Assembly: GCA_016203335.1 (NCBI GenBank)
Contig: JACQNA010000006.1
Coordinates: 1-11,734 of the forward strand
Length of the DNA stretch: 11,734 nt
DNA from: Candidatus Woesearchaeota archaeon
Lineage (GTDB): Archaea > Nanobdellota > Nanobdellia > Woesearchaeales > JACQNA01
Direction: 5' to 3'
The position numbers and the translations under genes are program-made. Below, one piece after another: positions 5,774 through 11,734 of the stretch (within the stretch, counting starts at the first letter, position 1; each line of letters begins with the position of its first letter). The notes beneath the pieces were generated by a model that ran no database searches, had not been told where the DNA came from, and was given only the letters and a program-made list of their open reading frames with translations.

Positions 5774-5912
5774 GGACAGTTTTTCCAGTTTCCCGCACTG
5801 AGTGCAGTACAGCTGGAAACGGTGGCCTGCTTAACTCTCTCGCGAGCCGAGTTCCAAAAGCTCAATCCGAGTTCGAGATGGGATCGGGTGAACCAGGCCC
5901 CTATGACCGTCC
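5774..5912 (-). rRNA. 5S ribosomal RNA with a 29-nt insertion
   Basis: Component of the large-subunit central protuberance. On the minus strand the 5' GGACGGT pairs with the 3' ACTGTCC (7 bp, one G-U), forming helix I. The highly conserved interior is present: GGTTCACCCGATCCCATC, TCGAACTCGGA, then AGTTAAGCAGGCC, followed by the GTACTG and GGGAAAC segments of helices IV/V. Total length is 139 nt, against about 110 nt if the insertion were absent. The normally continuous GAACTCGGA-AGTTAAGC block is split by 29 nt (5837-5865). The gene stands alone, with its own TATA box and T-rich terminator, and is unlinked here to 16S or 23S. Confidence 0.93.
5837..5865 (-). other. 29-nt insertion in helix III / loop C of 5S rRNA
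   Basis: It lies between GGA and AGTTAAGC, at the bulged-adenine position of helix III. It can fold on itself (GAGC with GCTC, or AACTC with GAGTT). It contains a second copy of GAACTCGG, which also occurs in the normal loop C 20 nt away. It could be an expansion segment, a partial duplication, or a small removable intron. Confidence 0.7.
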
Positions 5913-5934
5913 AAGATAAGGGAACGGCTGCTGG

Positions 5935-5942
5935 TTTTTAAG
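5935..5942 (-). promoter_or_regulatory. TATA box of 5S rRNA
   Basis: CTTAAAAA on the minus strand, centred about 26 nt before the 5S 5' end at 5912; it lies just after the stop of the J-domain gene. Confidence 0.7.
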
Positions 5943-5950
5943 GCTTTCGC

Positions 5951-7633
5951 TCACCTAAAATAATTGGAAATGGCAATATTGGGAATGACCTCTGGTTTGT
6001 CCCTATCAGTAAAAAAGCGGGAAGCGACAGATCCCTCTACCCTATAGATTAGTCCTCCAGCAACCCTTTCAGATGACAATACTAAGGCGCCCCTCTTTGC
6101 TTCAGTAACAAAATTCTTAAAAGTTCCGCTTTCTATTATGGCTTCTTCCGGCACCACGTCACCATACTGGGAATCTATCTGACCGGTAACCATCTTTGCC
6201 GTACCCATCCCCCTGCTAAAAAAGGGAGTCATATGATCAACTATCGCGACTAAATTCCGGTCTGTCCTCTGAAACTGCTCCTGCGGCGGTATGTCTTCCC
6301 CCATTCCCCGCATATTATGGTACCATAATGTTAGCCGGGCATCAATATAAACAACACTCACTGGATAAAAAACAAGCTGATCAGACCCGCTGCCCGGCCT
6401 TTGCCAATTTCTGGCAAAGAAAAGCTCACGCTGAGCTCCATTAAGATGAGAAACATAGAACGAAAATACCTCTTTTGCGGAGGATTGCGGGGAAATATGC
6501 GTATAACTCTTTCCTGCCAACGAATCCCGTGCATGACGAAATTCCTGAATTCTCCGTTTTTTGGCATTTATCTCTTCCCCCGCCTTCTTTAAACGCCTAT
6601 TATTTTTTTTGATTACTCTATTACAGACGCCGTTGAACATTGCAATTAATTCTCCTCTCTTTGCTTGGGATCCGATGTAAGACCCTTCGCTCTTGAGCAA
6701 TGCCCTTGCATCAATAAATGCATCCTGCACCTCAAATGGCACACATTCCATAAGTATTCGATAAATCGATCTTCTTTGCATGAGCAGCGCATTCTTCTCA
6801 TCCTCAAGTTTCTGCATCTCGCCAGTTCCTAATGTTTTGCCTTTTGATTCCAAAATTCGTTCACGGTATTGAATTTCCCCGCTATACCACTCATACTCCC
6901 GTGCCAATTCATCGCCTTTCTCATGGCCTGCCTTTAAATGAGAAAGCGCTTGTGTAAAATGCTCATGGATATATTCACGCAAGCCCGCTTCACTCATCCG
7001 CTTCATCCTACGCTGCTGGGTTTTGATTTCTTCTATTCTGCTCCGGTAGTATTTCATGCGTTCCCCGACGCCGCTCACTGAATCCAGCAATGTACTTATT
7101 TCCGAATCAGCCTGCCGCCTGCCTTCCCGAAGCCTCATTTTATTTTCTTGTCTAACCTTATCGGTAAACCACGGGCTCCGGAACAATACCCTGGTTGAGA
7201 GCATATGCTCATTGCCATATGCAGAATGCGGATTAGCTAGCACCAAGAACTTGTCAGCAGCAATATCTTCTAGAGATTGGCGATACTGGTTAAGAACAAA
7301 CCTCCGAAGCAGATTTCGTACCTCTTGATCAGTTTGCCTGTGCTCGCTTTCCAGCGATTTCTCCAATTGGGCGATTTGCACTTTTTTTGAGTCAGCCATC
7401 CTGCATGCCTGGTGAATCTCATTGGGATCCAATGCGTCAACTATCTCTGCGAGCTCGCTATATGCCACAAATTTTTGAGAAGAAGCTCCGCGGTCCGGGT
7501 GCAAAATTCCTCTCATCATCCTCACCTGCTTTTCTAAATACTGTACGGCTTGCTCCGGCGTCAGTTTCCCAAAAAAAGTTACATCTATTCCGAGATTTTT
7601 TACCAGTGCTGCAGCCTTTCTTTTGTCTATCAT
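5951..7633 (-). CDS. Divergent J-domain protein with long coiled coils
   Basis: 560 aa. Residues about 10-68 resemble a degenerate J domain: helix II (TPEQAVQYLEKQVRMMRGIL), the HPD tripeptide at 45-47 that contacts Hsp70 in true J proteins, and helix III (KFVAYSELAEIVDAL). The middle is highly charged and heptad-rich (about 80-115, 160-310 and 345-385), including EIKTQQRRMKRMSEAGLREY and an EKNALLMQRRSIYRILMECV stretch. The C-terminal ~170 residues form a separate, probably globular, domain (FYPVSVVYIDARLTLWYHNM ... VIPNIAISNYFR) that I do not recognise. No membrane segment is visible. It could be an Hsp70 co-chaperone or a structural protein; function is unproven. It follows the 211-aa gene with a 5-nt gap, so the two form an operon read from the promoter near 8301. 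Confidence 0.75.
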   Translation of the reverse strand: MIDKRKAAALVKNLGIDVTFFGKLTPEQAVQYLEKQVRMMRGILHPDRGASSQKFVAYSELAEIVDALDPNEIHQACRMADSKKVQIAQLEKSLESEHRQTDQEVRNLLRRFVLNQYRQSLEDIAADKFLVLANPHSAYGNEHMLSTRVLFRSPWFTDKVRQENKMRLREGRRQADSEISTLLDSVSGVGERMKYYRSRIEEIKTQQRRMKRMSEAGLREYIHEHFTQALSHLKAGHEKGDELAREYEWYSGEIQYRERILESKGKTLGTGEMQKLEDEKNALLMQRRSIYRILMECVPFEVQDAFIDARALLKSEGSYIGSQAKRGELIAMFNGVCNRVIKKNNRRLKKAGEEINAKKRRIQEFRHARDSLAGKSYTHISPQSSAKEVFSFYVSHLNGAQRELFFARNWQRPGSGSDQLVFYPVSVVYIDARLTLWYHNMRGMGEDIPPQEQFQRTDRNLVAIVDHMTPFFSRGMGTAKMVTGQIDSQYGDVVPEEAIIESGTFKNFVTEAKRGALVLSSERVAGGLIYRVEGSVASRFFTDRDKPEVIPNIAISNYFR

Positions 7634-7638
7634 TTCAT

Positions 7639-8274
7639 CTAGACTATACTACATTCCATATCATCGTCCCGCTCATACGCATTGGGATTAGGGCTGGGAA
7701 TACTGTTCATTGCCACATCAATTAATGTGTCTAAAGTTACCTGGGTGTGATATATCGGTTCAAGGCGCCGCATCTCATAGAGCATTCTTGCCATACCGCA
7801 ATTGCTCTCGGCATCATCAAGCCTGGTCTCTATCGTGGCGATGGCATGCTCTATGACATCTGGATCATGCGTATTTCCAGTAGTCCTATCCAGAAAGAGG
7901 ATATTGCGGTATGAAACCCAGTTAGATAAATCTGGAAATCCGTTACGGTAAGACCTCCGCGGATGCTGGCCCAAATTCTCTTTTAATTCAATGATAGCAG
8001 CAGCCTCGCTCACTTGTAATCCTTCACCGAAAAGGTACGTCATTACCTTAAAAGTAGTACGGTGTCTTTCAATAACATTCATGGCATCTAGTTTCTCCTG
8101 AAGTGATAAGGTGGGTATGGCAAGAAATTTCTGTATGCTCTTGGGAGATTTTCCTACATGATACAATGCGTGGATAATCTCTTTTCTTTGCTCGTCGCTC
8201 ATTGCGCCGTGGAGAGCAATTACCTCGGTACAGATATTGCGATAGTTCTCTTCAACGGGATTAATATTTGCCAT
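7639..8274 (-). CDS. Hypothetical protein, 211 aa, operon partner of the J-domain protein
   Basis: Not recognised. The protein is predicted mostly helical, acidic toward the C-terminus (YERDDDMECSIV), soluble, and without signal peptide or membrane segment. Residues about 25-120 (DEQRKEIIHALYHVGKSPKS ... TYLFGEGLQVSEAAAIIELK) resemble repeated short helices, possibly HTH-like, as in proteins that scan DNA or bind a partner, but no motif is diagnostic. The start is set by a TATA box about 27 nt upstream (8297-8306), leaderless. The downstream J-domain gene begins 5 nt after its stop, so co-expression and perhaps a physical complex are likely (inference). Confidence 0.65.
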   Translation of the reverse strand: MANINPVEENYRNICTEVIALHGAMSDEQRKEIIHALYHVGKSPKSIQKFLAIPTLSLQEKLDAMNVIERHRTTFKVMTYLFGEGLQVSEAAAIIELKENLGQHPRRSYRNGFPDLSNWVSYRNILFLDRTTGNTHDPDVIEHAIATIETRLDDAESNCGMARMLYEMRRLEPIYHTQVTLDTLIDVAMNSIPSPNPNAYERDDDMECSIV

Positions 8275-8296
8275 AGGCGGGAAGAAAATACCCTTC

Positions 8297-8306
8297 TTTA
8301 TAAGCT
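8297..8306 (-). promoter_or_regulatory. TATA box of the hypothetical/J-domain operon
   Basis: GCTTATAAAG on the minus strand, about 27 nt before the ATG at 8274. Confidence 0.65.
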
Positions 8307-8333
8307 TTGCTATAAGTTACTACTAATAAGAGA

Positions 8334-8341
8334 TTAATAAA
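8334..8341 (+). promoter_or_regulatory. TATA-like box upstream of the candidate structured RNA
   Basis: TTAATAAA. A start site about 26 nt on would fall near 8363, immediately before the hairpin beginning at 8368. Confidence 0.4.
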
Positions 8342-8362
8342 AAGGGAAACTATTCACGCCTC

Positions 8363-8440
8363 TTTTGCTGGTGAAAATGAATAAGCTCCAGTGGAGGCTC
8401 CCATAAGGCTCTCACCAGAGAAACGGGTCAGCTGCCCGCC
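8363..8440 (+). ncRNA. Candidate small structured RNA
   Basis: Two nested or adjacent folds follow a TATA-like box. CTGGTGA (8368-8374) pairs perfectly with TCACCAG (8412-8418). Inside it AGC-TCC (8384-8389) pairs with GGA-G-GCT (8393-8399) with one bulge, leaving internal loops of 9 and 12 nt. AGA follows the outer stem directly. A second hairpin, CGGG-7 nt-CCCG, lies at 8424-8438. A stem-pocket-stem followed by ANA is the layout of an archaeal H/ACA guide, but no kink-turn is clear, so that identity is speculative. The transglycosylase has its own TATA box further down, so this is not its leader. Confidence 0.3.
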
Positions 8441-8442
8441 AC

Positions 8443-8450
8443 CTTTAAAA
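8443..8450 (+). promoter_or_regulatory. TATA box of the lytic transglycosylase
   Basis: CTTTAAAA centred about 27 nt before the ATG at 8474; leaderless, showing archaeal-type expression of this bacterial-type enzyme. Confidence 0.65.
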
Positions 8451-8473
8451 ACAGCCCCTCCTTTCCCCCGCTC

Positions 8474-9706
8474 ATGAACCGCAGGCAGTTTCTCCGCACG
8501 ATGGGCGCAGCGTTCCTTACCCTTCTGCCCGCCCCTTTACGCAGTAGCACGCCGGACTTTCCTACACCAAAAGAGCTGGAGCCCATGGTGGAGTTCTGGA
8601 TGCAGGTCTTTACCAAGTACGATTCCACTACGGTTATTGCCCATGATATGCGCGACCTGAGCATTATCTATGAGGTTGTCCAGTATCCGGTCATGGCACG
8701 GCTGACGCCAGAACAGCGAAATCGATTTCTCTACGAGAACAGTGGGCAGAGCTACACCCTGGATGACAGCGATAGCCTGAACAGCCTCCTCAAGCTCTCG
8801 CTCCAGGAAAGATTAGGGCATCTTGCGGAGATGGCAAACAGCAGCTACCGCCCTCTCCCTTCGACAAGAGAGGGAAAAGAGGAGGAACAAAACACGCTGG
8901 AGTTGCAGGAGCATCTTGGCAGCAAAACAGCAGGCATGCCCGCCCATGAACAGCAAACCTATTACCGCACCTTGGCATCCCAAGTCCGTATCCAATGGTG
9001 CATCAGGGATAGGATGCTTGCATCATTTGAGCGGGAGCGCATATATGCAAAAATGATCCGGGACACATTTCAGCAGTATGGAATTCCCCAGGATATTGTG
9101 CTCTTACCCCATCAGGAATCCGGATTTAATACCTCTGCAGGCTCATCAAGGGGCGCATTAGGGATATGGCAGATTACATCCCCTGCACAGCGTATATCAT
9201 TCCAGGGAAAGCGGTATTATCTCCAGGACCGGAAAGATCCGGCAGCGGCAACTACACATGCTGCCAAGCTCCTGCTCACAGAATATGAGGCGCTTGATTC
9301 CTGGCCATTGGCAATCATGGCCTACCATCATGGCAGATCAGTGGTGAAGGCAGCCCAGCGGCAGTATGGCAATGATATTGCTGCCATCATCTCCGGATTC
9401 CGGCATCCGCAGTTCGGCTTTGCCTCACGGAATTATTATCCGGAATTCCTGGCGGTCCGCAGGATTGCGGAAAATCCTGAGCAGTATTTCGGGCCATTGC
9501 CTATGCCGCAGGAAACTCCGCCGCCGATCGCCGCTGCTGAAGCAGGCGCCAGCGCAATCACCTATACTGTCCAGCCGCACGACAACCTCACCGCCATCGC
9601 AAGGAGATTCAGCACCACTCCAAGGGAAATCGCGAAGAATAACAGCCTCCGCAACATGCACCGCATCAGGCCAGGCATGCAGCTAATTATATATCAAAGA
9701 CAATAA
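8474..9706 (+). CDS. Tat-exported lytic transglycosylase (MltD-like SLT domain) with LysM
   Basis: 410 aa. The N-terminus NRRQFLRTMGAAFLTLLPAP has a twin-arginine motif and a hydrophobic core, so export by Tat is predicted; no lipobox is seen. Residues about 185-340 form an SLT/goose-lysozyme-like domain. PHQESGFN at 212-219 holds the expected catalytic Glu215, followed by SSRGALGIWQI (224-234), matching the family's S..GA.G.WQ, and AYHHG at 283-287, where the family usually has AYNxG. RNYYPEFLAV (319-328) matches the Y.P..LA motif of the MltD group. Residues 363-407 are a LysM domain (YTVQPHDNLTAIARRFSTTP), which binds GlcNAc-containing glycans. Residues 30-180 are unrecognised. The family cleaves peptidoglycan between MurNAc and GlcNAc to give 1,6-anhydro ends. 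Archaea lack murein, so the target is probably a bacterium. Monocistronic with an archaeal promoter, so it has been domesticated after probable transfer from bacteria. Confidence 0.9.
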   Translation: MNRRQFLRTMGAAFLTLLPAPLRSSTPDFPTPKELEPMVEFWMQVFTKYDSTTVIAHDMRDLSIIYEVVQYPVMARLTPEQRNRFLYENSGQSYTLDDSDSLNSLLKLSLQERLGHLAEMANSSYRPLPSTREGKEEEQNTLELQEHLGSKTAGMPAHEQQTYYRTLASQVRIQWCIRDRMLASFERERIYAKMIRDTFQQYGIPQDIVLLPHQESGFNTSAGSSRGALGIWQITSPAQRISFQGKRYYLQDRKDPAAATTHAAKLLLTEYEALDSWPLAIMAYHHGRSVVKAAQRQYGNDIAAIISGFRHPQFGFASRNYYPEFLAVRRIAENPEQYFGPLPMPQETPPPIAAAEAGASAITYTVQPHDNLTAIARRFSTTPREIAKNNSLRNMHRIRPGMQLIIYQRQ

Positions 9707-9708
9707 TC

Positions 9709-9716
9709 TTTTTAAA
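9709..9716 (+). promoter_or_regulatory. TATA box of the UDP-sugar dehydrogenase
   Basis: TTTTTAAA centred about 26 nt before the ATG at 9739; it starts right after the transglycosylase stop, so the two genes are transcribed separately. Confidence 0.6.
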
Positions 9717-9738
9717 CAATTTCCCAAACCCCCCTCTC

Positions 9739-11043
9739 ATGAAAATCGCAGTGGTAGGCACGGGCTACGTCGGCCTGGTAACCGGAGTTTGCATGGCAGA
9801 GCTCGGCAATGAGGTTGCCTGCGTAGACATTGATGCAGCGAAGATTGCCAACCTCCAAAAAGGCATCCTTCCCATCTATGAGCCCGGGCTGAAAGAACTG
9901 CTCGACCGGAATATCGCAGAAAGCAGGCTGGCGTTCACCACCGATACAGCAACCGCCATCAGGATCTCAGAAGTCGTCTTCAGCGCAGTAGGGACTCCAG
10001 AGGGCGCTGGCCACAAGGCAGACCTCACTGCTGTATTTCAGGTTGCCCGGACATTTGCAGAAAATCTCAACGGCTACAAGGTCTTTGTTACCAAGAGCAC
10101 AGTCCCTGTTGGCACTAATGCCCGGGTTAAAGAGATTATACTGAAGAACAGGAAAGACAGCCAGGACTTTGATGTGGTGTCCAACCCGGAATTCCTCCGT
10201 GAGGGAGAGGCAGTGAATGATTTCCTCATTCCGGACAGAATTGTGATCGGCTGCGAGAACGGCAGGGCAAAAGCCATCATGGAGCACATCTACAAGGGGA
10301 TAGCAAGAACAGATCATCCGATTCTCTTCACCGATATCAGCTCAGCAGAGATCATCAAGTATGCTGCCAATGCCATGCTCGCGACCAGAATCTCCTTTAT
10401 GAACGAAGTTGCCAAGCTGTGCGAAAAAACAGGAGCAGACATTAAGCTGGTTGCCCAGGGCATGGGAATGGACAAGCGCATCGGCTCCAGATTCCTGCAG
10501 GCAGGCATTGGGTATGGCGGGAGCTGCTTTCCGAAAGACGTCAAGGCATTTATCGCCACTGCAGCAGAGCACGGCATTCCGTTTAAGATCCTCACTACTG
10601 TTGATGAAGTCAATGAGCTGCAGAAGCAGAGCGTGCTTCCCAAGCTCAAGCAGCTCGTTCCCCATCTCCAGGGAGCGAGCATTGCCTTATGGGGCCTTGC
10701 CTTCAAGCCGAAAACTGATGATATGCGGGAAGCGCCTGCCATCGTCATCATCCGCCAGCTGCTGCAGGAAGGCGCCCATATCCGCGCGTTTGATCCCGAG
10801 GCAGCGGCAAACACAAAACGGATATTTCCCAGCACACAGATACACTATGCCAAAGATCCCTATGACGCCTGCCATGGCGCTGACGCTATTATCATCATTA
10901 CTGAATGGAACGAATTCCGCGCCTTAGACCTGGCAAAGGTAAAATCCCTGCTCCGCCAGCCAAACATCATTGACGGCAGGAACGTCTTTGATCCTGCGGA
11001 CATGAAAAAGGCAGGGTTTCGGTATATAGGGGTAGGGCGATAG
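9739..11043 (+). CDS. UDP-glucose 6-dehydrogenase family (UDP-sugar dehydrogenase)
   Basis: 434 aa, normal length. It oxidises the C6 hydroxyl of a UDP-hexose to a carboxylate in two NAD+-dependent steps, supplying a UDP-uronate for surface glycans. Motifs: Rossmann GTGYVG at 7-12 with acidic D30 (CVDID, NAD preference); the KSTVPVGT loop at 119-126; NPEFLREGEA at 149-158; K207 and N211 in the AEIIKYAANAMLA helix; the catalytic cysteine C263 in GYGGSCFPKD (258-267); and a C-terminal UDP-binding part with GLAFKPKTDDMREAP (319-333). All expected catalytic residues are present. UDP-glucose is the default substrate, but UDP-GlcNAc or UDP-ManNAc dehydrogenases share these motifs and cannot be excluded. 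Own promoter, leaderless start. The nucleotidylyltransferase at 3740 could supply its substrate. Convergent with the HEPN-like gene. Confidence 0.93.
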   Translation: MKIAVVGTGYVGLVTGVCMAELGNEVACVDIDAAKIANLQKGILPIYEPGLKELLDRNIAESRLAFTTDTATAIRISEVVFSAVGTPEGAGHKADLTAVFQVARTFAENLNGYKVFVTKSTVPVGTNARVKEIILKNRKDSQDFDVVSNPEFLREGEAVNDFLIPDRIVIGCENGRAKAIMEHIYKGIARTDHPILFTDISSAEIIKYAANAMLATRISFMNEVAKLCEKTGADIKLVAQGMGMDKRIGSRFLQAGIGYGGSCFPKDVKAFIATAAEHGIPFKILTTVDEVNELQKQSVLPKLKQLVPHLQGASIALWGLAFKPKTDDMREAPAIVIIRQLLQEGAHIRAFDPEAAANTKRIFPSTQIHYAKDPYDACHGADAIIIITEWNEFRALDLAKVKSLLRQPNIIDGRNVFDPADMKKAGFRYIGVGR

Positions 11044-11063
11044 TCCAGAGCGGCGGATTTTTG

Positions 11064-11606
11064 TTACCCGATGAGCTCTTTTGGAATGGTAAATTTGCTA
11101 TCAGAAAACACTATAGCCTCGCATTGAGAAATGCATTTTCTGCATACATCCATCATAAAGTCGTACTTCTGCATTATCTCTTCACTGTAAACTGAAGAGC
11201 CATACCGTGCTTTTTCACGTTCGTCGACATCAGTCTCGTCCCCTTTCTCTTTGTACACCATTATCCGGTCAATAAACCCATCTTCATAATCAATTAAGCC
11301 TTTGTCTTTTATATATCGGAGAAACAAGGCTGTACATCTCTGGCTTCTGCTCTCAACGCCAAATTTCGCAAGAATGGCTAAGGCACAATAATACAATGTA
11401 TAGAACCATTCTTCAGGAATCTTATAATCAAGCCTCTGCGTCTTGTACAAATCACAAATTCCCAAATTTGTTTTTGCTTTCTGAAGGTATTCCTCTGCTT
11501 TTGTATCATCTTTGCCTGCAAACAGAAGCCCCTTGTGTTTTTTCCCTCTTTCCTCATCTTTCCTTGCTGCAGAAAAGCACTCATGAACTTCCGGCATGGT
11601 GCTCAT
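11064..11606 (-). CDS. HEPN-like domain protein lacking the catalytic histidine
   Basis: 180 aa, all-helical. Residues about 36-105 look like a HEPN core: KAEEYLQKAKTNLGICDLY, then EEWFYTLYYCALAILAKFGV and ESRSQRCTALFLRYI, where related proteins commonly have SH instead of SQ. HEPN RNase toxins use an R-x4-6-H motif; here the only histidines are at 8 and 24, outside the core, so RNase activity by that mechanism is unlikely. The frame is open to 11681, but translation there would run through a series of palindromes. The ATG at 11606 is chosen because GGAG precedes it at the usual distance and a TTAAAAAT box (11642-11649) lies upstream. HEPN proteins often pair with an MNT nucleotidyltransferase; none is visible before the window ends. 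Function unknown; the HEPN call is from pattern only. Confidence 0.65.
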   Translation of the reverse strand: MSTMPEVHECFSAARKDEERGKKHKGLLFAGKDDTKAEEYLQKAKTNLGICDLYKTQRLDYKIPEEWFYTLYYCALAILAKFGVESRSQRCTALFLRYIKDKGLIDYEDGFIDRIMVYKEKGDETDVDEREKARYGSSVYSEEIMQKYDFMMDVCRKCISQCEAIVFSDSKFTIPKELIG

Positions 11607-11623
11607 TTTACCATCTCCTTCAT

Positions 11624-11734
11624 GTGTCAGGACACCACCAATTTTTAATTGGTGTGTCGGAAACTTTTGGTTTCCGAGCACGTATCAGAAATGCGTGGCA
11701 TTTCTGAGTATGCTCAAAAACCGAAGGTTTTTGA
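11624..11734. repeat. Array of five adjacent short palindromes/hairpins upstream of the HEPN-like gene
   Basis: From left to right: GTGTC-AG-GACAC (11624-11635); CACCAATT-TTT-AATTGGTG (11636-11654); CGGAAAC-5 nt-GTTTCCG (11658-11676); TCAGAAATGC-GTG-GCATTTCTGA (11685-11707); and TCAAAAACC-GAA-GGTTTTTGA (11714-11734). All stems are perfect, four are separated by only 0-8 nt, and each sequence differs. The last ends exactly at the window edge, so the array may continue. The AT-rich middle of the second palindrome contains the likely TATA box of the HEPN-like gene. Confidence 0.85.
11642..11649 (-). promoter_or_regulatory. Probable TATA box of the HEPN-like gene, within a palindrome
   Basis: TTAAAAAT region on the minus strand, predicting a start near 11619 and a ~13-nt leader containing GGAG. 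Because it is the centre of a palindrome, a regulator bound there would block TBP. Confidence 0.45.

Noticed and set aside
5774..5912. Full rRNA operon
   Set aside because: Only 5S is present; it has its own promoter and terminator, and flanking genes are protein-coding.
11607..11681. N-terminal extension of the HEPN-like protein (MLGNQKF...)
   Set aside because: These 25 codons only translate palindromes; the ATG at 11606 has a good ribosome-binding site.
11624..11734. Ordinary intrinsic terminator(s)
   Set aside because: Several palindromes in a row with different sequences, mostly without trailing T-runs, and upstream of a gene rather than after one, do not fit.
1..11734. tRNA genes
   Set aside because: Looked by eye on both strands for T-arm GGTTCRAATCC-type sequences with matching acceptor stems and saw none; a tRNAscan-type search would settle this.

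Overview
The window looks archaeal, most likely from a DPANN-type lineage such as Woesearchaeota or Pacearchaeota; that placement is inferred, not proven. The main evidence is the promoter layout. Most start codons, and the 5' ends of both RNA genes, lie about 26-28 nt downstream of a TATA-like octamer, which is archaeal TBP/TFB geometry with largely leaderless mRNAs. Other archaeal signs are an RNase P RNA and a stand-alone 5S rRNA of archaeal pattern, an archaeal/eukaryal adenylate kinase AK6 (Fap7), a membrane-anchored winged-helix protein and a large J-domain/coiled-coil protein. Base composition looks close to balanced by eye.

Layout. 1-500: RNase P RNA gene (minus) with its TATA box; a TATA box at the left edge points out of the window. 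546-1230: a small orphan gene, then a ~163-bp fold-back element with IS6-like inverted ends and a 9-bp direct repeat. 1229-2854: membrane-anchored winged-helix regulator, then a two-gene unit made of a small conserved-looking protein with no normal start codon and the overlapping AK6 kinase. 2853-3613: a convergent coiled-coil/winged-helix gene whose linker is written in GACTTGTCCC-type repeats that also occur just outside it. 3740-5373: sugar-1-phosphate nucleotidylyltransferase with a left-handed beta-helix tail, then a peroxiredoxin-like thioredoxin-fold protein. 5360-5941: a 106-residue orphan and a 5S rRNA gene carrying a 29-nt insertion. 5951-8274: two-gene operon (hypothetical protein, then J-domain coiled-coil protein). 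8275-8473: divergent promoters and a candidate structured RNA. 8474-9706: Tat-exported lytic transglycosylase with LysM. 9739-11043: UDP-glucose/UDP-sugar dehydrogenase. 11064-11734: HEPN-like protein preceded by a run of adjacent short palindromes reaching the window edge.

How the genes work together. The nucleotidylyltransferase (activated sugar) and UDP-sugar dehydrogenase (uronate formation) could serve one surface-polysaccharide or glycoprotein pathway. The exported transglycosylase cuts peptidoglycan, which archaea normally lack, so it probably acts on bacteria (host, prey or competitor). RNase P RNA, 5S rRNA and AK6 are core RNA and ribosome functions. The most unusual items are the bacterial-type murein hydrolase, the enlarged 5S rRNA, and the palindrome array, one hairpin of which has arms identical to a helix in the RNase P RNA gene at the other end of the window.
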